NCBI GenBank assembly: GCA_964590225.1
Contig: CAZPWS010000058.1
Coordinates: 1-19,375 of the forward strand
Length of the DNA: 19,375 bases
Direction of reading: 5' to 3'
Origin: JAEUSG01 sp964590225
GTDB lineage: Bacteria; Fibrobacterota; OXYB2-FULL-49-7; JAEUSG01
The notes beneath the pieces are model-generated. The model saw nothing but the letters and a program-made list of their open reading frames with translations, searched no databases and was not told where the DNA came from. This document shows, in pieces, positions 7,786 through 15,704 of the stretch. The position numbers and the translations under genes are program-made. Every line of letters starts with the position of its first letter. Positions within the stretch are counted from its first letter, which is position 1.

Positions 7786-9861
7786 GTGGCAGATACAAAG
7801 AAGAAAAACCCACAAAAAAAGGGGGGTACCAATAAAAATGATAACAATTCAAAACGCTTTAAATCACTTACCTTTTTTTTAATTGTTGGACTAATATCGT
7901 TTTACCTTTTTAAAATTTCCACGGATATTAATCCACCTCCTAAAACTATCCCTTACACACAATTTTCTAAAATTATTCAATCTGATAACATCAAGCTTAC
8001 AAAGGCACAGATACGAAAAACTGAGCAGGGAATAGAATTTCGTGGAATGATAGATAAAAGTGAGCTTTCATCAAACTCCGCGATAGTCTCCGCGATAGAA
8101 GAGATTACCAAAGAGAAGATAGCGAGAGGCAAGGATTATTACTTCAATACATACTTCCCGCAGATCACACAAGGCATGATGCAGTTGTGGGAAGAGCGAA
8201 ACATACCATTTGAATTTGTCACGGAACGAACAAACTGGTTTGCGACAATCCTTTCGATGCTGCCATGGATACTTATGATACTTTTTTGGATCTTCATTTT
8301 TAAGCAGATGCAGTCAGGAGGTCCTGCAGGCGGCGCAAGGGGTATATTCTCGTTTGGTAAGAGCCGCGCCAAACAGATGTCCATGGATCTGCCAAAAACT
8401 ACTTTTGAGGATGTAGCTGGTGCGGACGAGGCTAAAATGGAACTGGAAGAGGTTATTGACTTTCTTAAAGAACCGCAGAAATTTCAGGCACTTGGCGGAA
8501 GGATTCCAAAAGGTGTTTTACTTCTTGGATCTCCCGGTACTGGTAAAACCCTTCTTGCGCGTGCTGTTGCAGGAGAAGCAGGAGTGCCATTCTTTTCAAT
8601 TTCCGGTTCGGATTTCGTCGAAATGTTTGTTGGAGTTGGTGCAAGCCGCGTCCGCGACCTGTTTGAACAGGGTAAAAAGAGCGCCCCATGCATAATCTTT
8701 ATCGATGAAATTGACGCTGTCGGACGGCATCGTGGTGCAGGACTTGGTGGAGGACATGACGAAAGAGAACAGACACTAAACCAGCTACTTGTCGAGATGG
8801 ATGGATTTGAGACAAACGCCGGAGTAATACTTATCGCGGCTACCAACAGGCCGGATGTTCTTGATCCGGCCCTTCTGCGTCCGGGGCGCTTCGACAGACA
8901 GGTTGTTGTTGACAGACCAGACATGCGCGGAAGACATGGTATATTGAAAGTTCATACGCGAAAGGTTCCGCTTGCAAAGGATGTTGACCTGGAAATAATA
9001 GCGCGGGGTACTCCTGGACTTTCCGGTGCCGATCTTGCCAATATTGTAAATGAGGCTGCACTTCTTGCCGCAAGGTTCGGGCAAAAAGAGGTTACAATGC
9101 TCGATTTTGAAGAGGCAAAAGACAAGGTACTTATGGGTACGGAACGGCGCAGTATGTTAATTGCAGAAAAAGAAAAGCAGGTGATAGCCTACCACGAGGC
9201 AGGCCATGCACTCGTTGGTAAACTTTTACCGGAAGCTAATCCTGTTCACAAGGTAACCATAATACCCCGTGGAATGGCTTTGGGTGTAACCTTTCACCTG
9301 CCTCAACAGGATAAGCATATCAATACAAAGGCCTATTATCTCGCCGAACTTGCCGTAATTTACGGTGGCAGAGTTGCCGAAGAGGTACAGTTTGGTGAAA
9401 TATCAACAGGAGCAAGTAACGACATCGAAAAAGCAACTCAAATAGCAAGAATGATGGTTTGCAATTGGGGAATGAGCGATAAATTTGGCCCAATCTCTTT
9501 TGGCCGAAAAGAAGAACATATCTTTCTCGGTAGAGAAATTTCTCAGCACAAAGACTACAGCGAAGAAACCGCACGAGTTATCGATAACGAAATACGACAA
9601 CTACTGGAAACTCAGCTCAATTTAACAAGAAAACTTATTGCGGAGAATAAGGATAAACTGAAAGCTCTTGCAGAATCAGTTCTTGAAAATGAGTACCTTG
9701 ACGCGGAGGAAATCGACCGCGTACTTGCCGGTGAAAAACTTTCGGTTTCAAAAAAACCACGCATCATGGTGAGCCGCCGAAAAAAAGAGGAGCCTGCTAA
9801 ACCTGTCGAAACCAAGGAAGAAGAGACCAACAAAGGACAGATTATTGACAAACAAGTCTAA
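7786..9861 (+). CDS. ftsH: ATP-dependent zinc metalloprotease FtsH
   Basis: FtsH is a membrane-anchored hexameric AAA+ protease that degrades misassembled membrane proteins and short-lived regulators. The 691 residues show a lysine-rich N-terminus, TM1 at about 27-43, a periplasmic domain, TM2 at about 151-172, Walker A GSPGTGKT (248-255), Walker B IIFIDE (303-308), the second region of homology around AATNRPDVLDPALLRPGRFD, and zinc ligands H470, H474 (HEAGH) and D546. All key residues are intact. The charged, low-complexity C-terminal tail is usual. The start is GTG, set by a strong GGAGG five bases upstream (7776-7780). The last 17 bases overlap folP. Confidence 0.98.
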   Translation: MADTKKKNPQKKGGTNKNDNNSKRFKSLTFFLIVGLISFYLFKISTDINPPPKTIPYTQFSKIIQSDNIKLTKAQIRKTEQGIEFRGMIDKSELSSNSAIVSAIEEITKEKIARGKDYYFNTYFPQITQGMMQLWEERNIPFEFVTERTNWFATILSMLPWILMILFWIFIFKQMQSGGPAGGARGIFSFGKSRAKQMSMDLPKTTFEDVAGADEAKMELEEVIDFLKEPQKFQALGGRIPKGVLLLGSPGTGKTLLARAVAGEAGVPFFSISGSDFVEMFVGVGASRVRDLFEQGKKSAPCIIFIDEIDAVGRHRGAGLGGGHDEREQTLNQLLVEMDGFETNAGVILIAATNRPDVLDPALLRPGRFDRQVVVDRPDMRGRHGILKVHTRKVPLAKDVDLEIIARGTPGLSGADLANIVNEAALLAARFGQKEVTMLDFEEAKDKVLMGTERRSMLIAEKEKQVIAYHEAGHALVGKLLPEANPVHKVTIIPRGMALGVTFHLPQQDKHINTKAYYLAELAVIYGGRVAEEVQFGEISTGASNDIEKATQIARMMVCNWGMSDKFGPISFGRKEEHIFLGREISQHKDYSEETARVIDNEIRQLLETQLNLTRKLIAENKDKLKALAESVLENEYLDAEEIDRVLAGEKLSVSKKPRIMVSRRKKEEPAKPVETKEEETNKGQIIDKQV

Positions 9862-10696
9862 TTGCCATTTACCGAAAATAATGGCTATTATAAATACAAC
9901 AGCCGATTCCTTTTACGGTTCAAGTAGGGTATCGTCAGTTGAGGCTGCCGCGCTTAAGGCAGCAAAATTTGAGAAAGAAGGGGCAGATATTCTTGACATA
10001 GGCGGCGAATCGACTCGTCCTGGTAGCTTGCCAATACCACCTGAAGTAGAAATAGAGCGGACTATCCCCACTATTATTGCCGTTAAAGCCGCTACAACAA
10101 GCAAAATTTCTATCGATACTACAAAAGCAATAGTAGCAGAAAAGGCAATTGAAGCTGGCGCTACGATTGTTAACGACATAAGTGCAATGTCGTTCGATAA
10201 AAAAATGGTTGGCGTGGTCAAAGCACATGGATCTATGGTAGTACTGACACACATAAAGGGAACCCCACTTACCATGCAGAACGCTCCCCATTACGACAAT
10301 GTTGTTAACGAAGTTACAGAGTGGCTGCTCAACCGAGCCAATTATGCAGAGAAAAATGGTATCTTGCCGGAAAAAATCATCCTTGATCCGGGAATCGGGT
10401 TCGGAAAGATGCTCAACGATAATCTTCAGCTTATAAGCAAATTTACCGCAGCAGTTGATGGACGATATCCTGTCCTTATAGGCCACTCGCGGAAAAAATT
10501 TATTGGCGAGCTCTTATCACGCGAAAATCCGGACGACCGCCTATTTGGAACCATCGGAGCGTCAATAGCTGCATCTTTGTGTGGTGCATCAATTCTTCGT
10601 GTCCACGATCCAGCACCTACTATCGAAGCACTTGTTGTTGCCTGCACAATTCTTAGTACAATTAGTACAAAAGGCGCTTTTAAGGAGGCAGTGTGA
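9845..10696 (+). CDS. folP: Dihydropteroate synthase
   Basis: FolP condenses p-aminobenzoate with dihydropterin pyrophosphate in folate synthesis and is the sulfonamide target. In 283 residues it keeps N17 and D21 (NTTADSF), GGESTRPG (53-60), SIDT with D91, NDIS with N110, DPGIGFGK (181-188), the SRKKF loop with K217 and RVHD (252-255). Two motifs are slightly unusual: the common NVTPDSF is NTTADSF, and the usual HMxGxPxxMQ is HIKGTPLTMQ. Counting from TTG 9845 it overlaps ftsH by 17 bases and has AAGGA about nine bases upstream. An in-frame ATG at 9881 (residue 13) lacks a ribosome site but would place the first conserved strand nearer the start. The end overlaps cdaA. Confidence 0.96.
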   Translation: MTNKSNCHLPKIMAIINTTADSFYGSSRVSSVEAAALKAAKFEKEGADILDIGGESTRPGSLPIPPEVEIERTIPTIIAVKAATTSKISIDTTKAIVAEKAIEAGATIVNDISAMSFDKKMVGVVKAHGSMVVLTHIKGTPLTMQNAPHYDNVVNEVTEWLLNRANYAEKNGILPEKIILDPGIGFGKMLNDNLQLISKFTAAVDGRYPVLIGHSRKKFIGELLSRENPDDRLFGTIGASIAASLCGASILRVHDPAPTIEALVVACTILSTISTKGAFKEAV

Positions 10697-11475
10697 CTCT
10701 TTTTAGGATCCGTTTTCTTCCTTTTACACTTTACGATATTGTTGATATACTCATTGTTGCGTCACTACTTTATACCGTTCTACAATGGTTGAAGGGAAGC
10801 AGATCCATTCAAATGCTCCTCGCATTACTGTTTCTCGCGCTCATCGCCATAGCCGCAGAATGGGGAAATTTGCATGCGCTTGGGTGGATAATGTCTAACT
10901 TTAAAACCATTGGTATTGTCTCTATCTTCATAGTTTTTCAACCCGAAATAAGAAGTGCTCTCACAAAACTTGGCGGACTTGGTCCTTCTGACATTTTTTT
11001 CCGTCGCGAACGAGCCCTTATACCAATTGACGCCATAGTAGAAAGCGCTTTTGACTTATCAAAAAAAAATCTTGGTGCCTTAATTGTAATTGCCCGACGC
11101 TCAGGTTTAAAGGAGGTGCTTGAAACGGGGAAAAGAATTGACGCACAGTTAACATCGGAACTGCTCATTACAATTTTTACAAAAAACTCCCCCCTGCACG
11201 ATGGTGCTGCTGTTATTAAGGGCGATAAAATTGTCGCCGCCGCATGTGTATTACCACTATCATCCAGTCCAGATCTCGACGAAAGACGGCTTGGCATGCG
11301 CCACCGCGCTGGCCTTGGTATTGCGGCTGAGTCTGACGCAATAGCGGTTATTGTATCTGAAGAAAGCGGACAGGTATCCGTCTCCTGCGGTCGTGATATG
11401 ATACGGGGATTATCACGAAAAGAGCTTCGGACTAAAATTGAGTTCTATCTTAACGAATCACAAATTCGAAGATGA
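10693..11475 (+). CDS. cdaA: Diadenylate cyclase CdaA (DacA)
   Basis: This enzyme makes cyclic di-AMP from two ATP. The 260-residue protein has three predicted membrane helices (about 14-33, 39-56 and 66-84), then a DAC domain with the catalytic DGA motif (170-172, in LHDGAAVI) and the RHR motif (203-205, in GMRHRAG). That is the full CdaA layout and length. The GTG start overlaps the folP stop by four bases (GTGA) and is preceded by AAGGAGG at 10682-10688. The following gene overlaps by ATGA. In many bacteria the partner CdaR (YbbR domains) comes next; here a SUMF1-fold protein takes that place. The product should localise to the inner membrane with the cyclase domain in the cytoplasm. Confidence 0.97.
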   Translation: MTLFRIRFLPFTLYDIVDILIVASLLYTVLQWLKGSRSIQMLLALLFLALIAIAAEWGNLHALGWIMSNFKTIGIVSIFIVFQPEIRSALTKLGGLGPSDIFFRRERALIPIDAIVESAFDLSKKNLGALIVIARRSGLKEVLETGKRIDAQLTSELLITIFTKNSPLHDGAAVIKGDKIVAAACVLPLSSSPDLDERRLGMRHRAGLGIAAESDAIAVIVSEESGQVSVSCGRDMIRGLSRKELRTKIEFYLNESQIRR

Positions 11476-12527
11476 AGGGTCGTCTTAAACGGGCAATTAG
11501 ATTCCTGTTTTTTTTTGTTTTATTCATTATTTGCATTCTTTTCCTCTTTATACTTCATGAAAAAAAATATTCTGGATTAGAACTAACAGATGAGCCCAAT
11601 GTGCTTGCTAATATATCTCCTCAAAGAAACAACAACATTGATACAGTAAAAGTGACGGCAACAGAGAAGTCATACTACGCAAAGAATAAAAATATTGGTA
11701 ACAAAAAAGATAAATCTTTACTTCCTACAGAAGAAAATAGCCTCACAGATGACGAAACGATACCCAGATTACATGATGTAATGCCACCAGTAATCGCCAT
11801 CGCACCTGCGCCTGGAGTATATCGCGACAAAATTAAAGTTAAAATGCAAATTAATGAAGATGGGATTATCCAGTATAAAAGCATATATGATACGGAATGG
11901 TTAACTTATGAAAACGAAATTCCGGTTGACGATTCGCTTGAGATTATTATAAGAGCATTCGATATTGCCGGAAACAAGGCCAACACAGTTCATCGTTCTT
12001 GGTTTGTAAAAAAAGAGCCATTCGCGTGTCCCGACAATATGGAACCGGTCTTGTACAATAACCTGCGGTTCTGCATTGATAAATATGAATGGCCGAATAA
12101 AAGGGGGGTTATTCCAGCCTCATACATCAACAAATATGAGGCGGACGATTCGTGCAGGGCCATAGGTAAAAGGCTATGCGATGCCACCGAATGGGAAGTT
12201 GCATGCGGCGGCTCTGCGTCTTACAACTATCCATACGGCAACGAATATGAAACACGAACTTGCAATACCGAGAACGATAAAGTAACAGCTTCCGGAATCA
12301 TGGATGAATGCAGAAGCGGCTACGGTGTGTACGATATGTCTGGTAATTTGCGCGAATGGACCACAACAAAGTCAGAAAAAAACAGCAGCCATTACAAAGT
12401 TTATGGCGGCTATTGGGCAAACAGCTCTTCGTCAAAATGCAACATGACACAATACAGCTTTTTTCCCGAAAATAGATTTATTCATATAGGATTCCGCTGC
12501 TGCATGGACGCGCCACCGGCAAGATAA
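11472..12527 (+). CDS. Membrane-anchored SUMF1/FGE-fold protein with chitobiase C-terminal-like domain
   Basis: This 351-residue protein has an N-terminal membrane anchor (about 9-28, after KGRLKR), a low-complexity linker to about 103, and an Ig-like domain at about 104-180 (PPVIAIAPAPGVY to FDIAGNKAN) like the chitobiase/hexosaminidase C-terminal repeat. A SUMF1/formylglycine-generating-enzyme fold follows at about 186-345 (RLCDATEWEVACGG, YDMSGNLREW, IGFRCC). The fold is clear, but the pair of active-site cysteines near the GGSY-type segment of true FGE is not reproduced: GGYWANSSSSKC offers at most one, C323. A binding or structural role outside the membrane is therefore likelier than sulfatase activation, and no sulfatase gene is seen. 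It overlaps cdaA by ATGA and ends the plus-strand operon. Confidence 0.85.
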   Translation: MKGRLKRAIRFLFFFVLFIICILFLFILHEKKYSGLELTDEPNVLANISPQRNNNIDTVKVTATEKSYYAKNKNIGNKKDKSLLPTEENSLTDDETIPRLHDVMPPVIAIAPAPGVYRDKIKVKMQINEDGIIQYKSIYDTEWLTYENEIPVDDSLEIIIRAFDIAGNKANTVHRSWFVKKEPFACPDNMEPVLYNNLRFCIDKYEWPNKRGVIPASYINKYEADDSCRAIGKRLCDATEWEVACGGSASYNYPYGNEYETRTCNTENDKVTASGIMDECRSGYGVYDMSGNLREWTTTKSEKNSSHYKVYGGYWANSSSSKCNMTQYSFFPENRFIHIGFRCCMDAPPAR

Positions 12528-12549
12528 ATAAGTTGACACACTAAAATAT

Positions 12550-13698
12550 TTATTTAGTAACTCGCCTGGCGAAGCGATCCATAAAGGATAGTATTCGTTT
12601 TGCCTCTTTTTCGGTAATCTTATCATGTGTAGGCAGGTTTACTACCTCTTTACAAGCTCTTTCCGATTCTGGACACATTCCTACACTATAGCCAAACTTT
12701 TCCATATCAGTTCCCGATGGATGAAGTGGAATTTCGAACCAAGAACCGATTTCAATACCATGTCGCAGCGCTTTTGCAAGAAGCTCATCTTTATTAGCAA
12801 CTCTAACAGGATAACGGAGTAAGACATTTTGTGCATCATTTTCTTCGATTAACGGCGCAAAACTTAGCCGCGAAAGCTCGGCTGAATATATTTCAGAAAT
12901 GCCTCTTCTATGACTTATAGATGCGTCAATATTAGCTAAATTTCTTATCCCTTCCTTGATTTGAGCATTTGCCATTTTTTTGAAATAGTCCTTTGGCATA
13001 TCACCTGAAAGCTCTTCGTTGGTTGAGGAGCCGATAGCAAGTCCAATAGCGGATAATAAACGATATAATTTTGTAATAATTGAAACACTACGAGGGTTAA
13101 CCAGCATCCCATATGCCATTATTTGAAAGGCTATCCGTTTTTCTTCAATAAGCGAGGGTGAAGATGTCGATTGATACAGCGATTTAACCTCTGCAAGCAC
13201 TTCATCGTTATTAATCATTAGTATTCCGCCAAGTCCGCTCGAAAAAGGCTTGTTCCATTGACCTGAAAAGAAAGAGCCTATTCCAAACGAACCGCATAGT
13301 TTACCTTTCCATTTGGACCCAAAAGAGTGGCAGCAGTCTTCAATAATAGGAATATTCTTGGAAACAGCCCATTCCTGAACCATGTCCATATTTTGGGCGA
13401 TTCCATATGTATGCTGAATGATGAGTGCCTTAACTTTATTTGTATATGATGCATCCAGCAATTTAGTATCGATGTTATAAGTATTCGGATTTATGTCTAT
13501 ATAGCGGCATTTTGCGCCAAGGAAACGGGGAGCGGAAGGTACCATAACACAGGTGTAGCCAGAACAGATAACTTCATCATCAGCCCCTACCCCAATCGCT
13601 TTTAAAAGAGCATAAAGTGCTACCCTTCCTTTGGAGAACAGAAAGAAATCGCTCTCTTTCCGGTTAAAAAAGGGGGCAAATATTTTTTGCATGGACAT
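12550..13698 (-). CDS. DegT/DnrJ/EryC1/StrS-family PLP aminotransferase
   Basis: This 382-residue protein is a full-length member of the DegT/AHBA-synthase family, which transfers an amino group to keto-sugars, usually nucleotide-linked. Visible family features are the PLP-ring strand IIEDCCHSFGS with D121, the Schiff-base lysine K150 in QWNKPFSSGLGG, and the N-terminal SKGRVALYALLKA helix that begins the fold. The common EDAAQ motif is EDCCHS, a divergent form. It is the last gene of the minus-strand operon, 24 bases after the GNAT gene. No good ribosome site was found. DegT plus GNAT pairs typically make N-acylated amino sugars, which is unexpected next to catabolic genes. The sugar substrate cannot be told. 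Confidence 0.87.
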   Translation of the reverse strand: MSMQKIFAPFFNRKESDFFLFSKGRVALYALLKAIGVGADDEVICSGYTCVMVPSAPRFLGAKCRYIDINPNTYNIDTKLLDASYTNKVKALIIQHTYGIAQNMDMVQEWAVSKNIPIIEDCCHSFGSKWKGKLCGSFGIGSFFSGQWNKPFSSGLGGILMINNDEVLAEVKSLYQSTSSPSLIEEKRIAFQIMAYGMLVNPRSVSIITKLYRLLSAIGLAIGSSTNEELSGDMPKDYFKKMANAQIKEGIRNLANIDASISHRRGISEIYSAELSRLSFAPLIEENDAQNVLLRYPVRVANKDELLAKALRHGIEIGSWFEIPLHPSGTDMEKFGYSVGMCPESERACKEVVNLPTHDKITEKEAKRILSFMDRFARRVTK

Positions 13699-13722
13699 AT
13701 TATAATAATTGGTCAGGATGCA

Positions 13723-14283
13723 TTAAAAGGTGGAGTTGAGTTCTTTAAACACTGATTTCCATCTGCATAGCATATTATCAACATAAAGAAATGGGATATA
13801 TCCCAGTTTTAGATATGTTTTAATTGCAGGTTTGCGCCAGTCATCAGTTTTAAGGTAAATTCGTTTGTAACCAGCTTTAATAAAACATGTGGTCGCAGCC
13901 GAACAAACAGCTTTACCAAGCCCTTTCCCTCTATGCGTTAGATTTACCGCTACCCAGCTAAGCTCCCCACCATATGGATGCAGTGGGCTTGGATTATGAA
14001 GTGCTGCTGCTGTAGCAACGATTTCCCCTGTTGCAGAATACTCTATAACTAAGAAGCCGCCATCTATAGCGTGCCTGATACAATCAGATAGTAAATCCTG
14101 ATTAAATTCATTAAATCCTGATTCTTTCATTAGGGATAAGTAACCGTTGTTATCTTCAGATAAATAAGTTCGAAGACGGTATCCTGTCGGGATTGTAACC
14201 AATGGGGGAAAATATAATAGACTGCGTGGCCAGAGCATTTGCAACTGCTGTGAAAAGGGTAAATAATTATGCATATTAATCAT
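13723..14283 (-). CDS. GNAT-family N-acetyltransferase
   Basis: This 186-residue protein has a single GNAT domain. The acetyl-CoA binding motif A is seen as a hydrophobic strand WVAVN followed by HRGKGLGKAV (RGKGLG at 118-123), and motif B as LKTDDWRKPAIKTYLKLGY (144-162). The first 35 residues (WPRSLLYFPP) precede the core fold. The acceptor is unknown. The gene overlaps the kinase gene by eight bases, so the two are probably translationally coupled, and it is followed by the DegT aminotransferase, which raises the possibility that it acylates an amino sugar made there. An alternative ATG at 14274 (residue 4) avoids the overlap. Neither start has a clear ribosome site. Confidence 0.88.
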   Translation of the reverse strand: MINMHNYLPFSQQLQMLWPRSLLYFPPLVTIPTGYRLRTYLSEDNNGYLSLMKESGFNEFNQDLLSDCIRHAIDGGFLVIEYSATGEIVATAAALHNPSPLHPYGGELSWVAVNLTHRGKGLGKAVCSAATTCFIKAGYKRIYLKTDDWRKPAIKTYLKLGYIPFLYVDNMLCRWKSVFKELNSTF

Positions 14284-15517
14284 TGTGGGTAGCGAGTAAG
14301 GCGGCTCCTAACGCCCCCGCATGACTCCGATGGAGTGAGACCTCGATGGGTTTTTCCAGAATATAACGGAATTCTTCAACTATGGCTTTATTCGCAGATG
14401 GCCCACCTACTAAAACGATGCGATCAGTTCCAATGCCATGACGGGCATAATCATCAATTCTATTGCGCATAGATACAATTAATTCTTTAACTACTATTAC
14501 TGCCGAATTTTCTGAACCACTGAATAAATCTCGCTCCAATAACATATGGTGCTCTTCGGCTGATTTTGTTTGAGGATATGAAACTGATAGCGCTTCATTC
14601 AGCCTTTCTCCACATTTAGATAGGGAGAACATGCCACCCCACGGACCGCCATCAGCTGAAAGAAAAGGATCTACAAGCATATTTAGATTGATTGCCAGCG
14701 AGCGGTCAATCACAGGATAAAAGCCCACCCACGAGGTACCGAGTGAGAGGAGCAGTTCGCCTGGTTTAGTAACACCTGCACCTCTTGCTGCACTGGGATG
14801 GTCAAAGGCTCCGAGTACTACGGCACATCCTTCAGGTAAACCTGTTTCACTTGAAGACTGGCTTGTGATTCGACCGATACAATAGCCGGATGGATGAAGT
14901 GAAGGCAGCTGTGATGGTATCAATTTGAGCCAGTCAAGATATGGTTTGTGCCACTCTTTTTTTTCCTGAGCCTGCAAATAAAATGTTGTGGCAGTTGAAC
15001 AATCCATTGCCCACGCATTGCAAAGCCGGAAGTATTGATATGTCATATTCATGCCCACCCTATGAACTTTCGCATATTCCTTTGGTTTGTTCTGCTTTAA
15101 CCAGACAAGGTGGGCTAACGGAAACCCACGAAACCAAGGCCAGCCGGAAGTCTTGTATATATCTGCAGGAGATATAGCCTGTGGATCGATGGATGTATCC
15201 ATCATACTTCTGGTGTCCATCCAGTGAATGGTAGGCAAAAGCGGAATGTTTTCTTTGTCTAAAAGAAGTGTATCACCGGTAGCACCGGAAAGAGCCAAAG
15301 CAGATATTTTTGTGGAGGTTGACTTTGACAAAGAGCGAAGAACTTCGCATAGGATGGTGTAATACCGATCGGAAGAGAAAACAACCTCACCAGGCCGTGG
15401 CCTTTCAAATTCCGTAGGCAGACTTGCAGAGGTCAAAAGGTTTCCATCCGGCGAAAGTAGCGCCCCTTTTATGGCGCTGGTACCCATATCTATGCCGATG
15501 GTGTTAAATTCCCTCAT
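14276..15517 (-). CDS. FGGY-family carbohydrate kinase
   Basis: This 413-residue sugar kinase is related to xylulokinase. It has the N-terminal phosphate-binding loop GIDMGTSAIKG (8-18), the substrate-region HWMDTR (98-103), a catalytic base D239 in LGAFDHPSAARGAG, LLSLGTSW (257-263), and a C-terminal adenosine motif VLVGGPSANK followed by HAGALGAALLA. It is distinctly shorter than the usual 480-520 residues, though both domains and the end look complete, so it is probably a compact subfamily and not a truncation. It lies downstream of the AraA-like isomerase, which suggests it phosphorylates the ketose produced there. The 187-base gap before it contains repeat copy B. A loose AGGGA lies about ten bases before the ATG. 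Confidence 0.92.
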   Translation of the reverse strand: MREFNTIGIDMGTSAIKGALLSPDGNLLTSASLPTEFERPRPGEVVFSSDRYYTILCEVLRSLSKSTSTKISALALSGATGDTLLLDKENIPLLPTIHWMDTRSMMDTSIDPQAISPADIYKTSGWPWFRGFPLAHLVWLKQNKPKEYAKVHRVGMNMTYQYFRLCNAWAMDCSTATTFYLQAQEKKEWHKPYLDWLKLIPSQLPSLHPSGYCIGRITSQSSSETGLPEGCAVVLGAFDHPSAARGAGVTKPGELLLSLGTSWVGFYPVIDRSLAINLNMLVDPFLSADGGPWGGMFSLSKCGERLNEALSVSYPQTKSAEEHHMLLERDLFSGSENSAVIVVKELIVSMRNRIDDYARHGIGTDRIVLVGGPSANKAIVEEFRYILEKPIEVSLHRSHAGALGAALLATHND

Positions 15518-15574
15518 TTCAATTCAATCCCTGCTTATAATTTTTACTCTTGACGAAATCTCATTTTCTTTTAT

Positions 15575-15624
15575 CCCAAACTTTGCATTAGGGAGATTTC
15601 TAATACAAAGCGTTTAGAAAAGTC
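15575..15624 (-). repeat. Dispersed palindromic repeat, copy B
   Basis: The reverse complement of this segment matches positions 1-50 at 46 of 50 bases. The stem of copy A is largely kept: the change at repeat position 20 turns a C-G pair into a T-G wobble, and only the loop-proximal pairs (repeat positions 26-27 against 32-33) are lost. Conservation of the outer stem between copies suggests that the folded form matters or is recent. On the minus strand the repeat lies between the isomerase and kinase genes, so it would be transcribed as a hairpin in the operon mRNA. There is no target-site duplication that I can see and no transposase gene nearby. Confidence 0.85.
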
Positions 15625-15644
15625 ATCATTCTACGCTGAACGCT

Positions 15645-15680
15645 TCAAGCACCAAATGGGTGACTTTTTACTTTACTCAT
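15645..15680 (-). CDS. Possible 11-codon short ORF upstream of repeat copy B
   Basis: The ORF encodes MSKVKSHPFGA. AGGA lies eight bases before its ATG, a good ribosome-site spacing and better than that of several neighbouring full genes. It starts 24 bases after the isomerase stop and ends 20 bases before the repeat hairpin. It could be a leader peptide, the broken start of a lost gene, or chance; there is no run of regulatory codons. I know of no family with this sequence. Confidence 0.2.
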   Translation of the reverse strand: MSKVKSHPFGA

Positions 15681-15704
15681 AGAGCTTATCCTTTCATATT
15701 TTTA

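Larger units (their letters stand above)
15518..15704. other. 187-base intergenic gap inside the sugar operon
   Basis: This is by far the largest gap in an operon whose other genes overlap or lie within about 25 bases of one another. Reading leftward from the isomerase stop it holds a possible 11-codon ORF (15680-15645), then repeat copy B (15624-15575), then 57 bases up to the kinase ATG. TATAAG in that last stretch could be a -10 box, but no convincing -35 is seen. No U-run follows any hairpin, so I do not call a terminator. Confidence 0.6.

Noticed and set aside
8484..8924. 146-codon minus-strand ORF inside ftsH
   Set aside because: It is antisense to the highly conserved AAA domain and encodes low-complexity Ser/Pro-rich sequence, as expected for a shadow frame.
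9935..10486. 183-codon minus-strand ORF inside folP
   Set aside because: It is antisense to a well-supported gene, is cysteine- and aromatic-rich without domain character, and has no ribosome site of note.
11472..12527. True formylglycine-generating enzyme activating a sulfatase
   Set aside because: The fold is right, but the active-site cysteine pair is not present and no sulfatase gene is in the window.
12528..12556. Bidirectional terminator between the converging SUMF1 and aminotransferase genes
   Set aside because: ACTAAA and TTTAGT can pair around a seven-base loop, but the stem is only six AT-rich pairs, has no clear T-run and overlaps the aminotransferase stop codon.
1..15624. Composite transposon or 15-kb mobile island bounded by the inverted repeats
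   Set aside because: The interval holds tilS, ftsH, folP and cdaA, has no transposase or integrase, and the repeats are more simply explained as dispersed copies.
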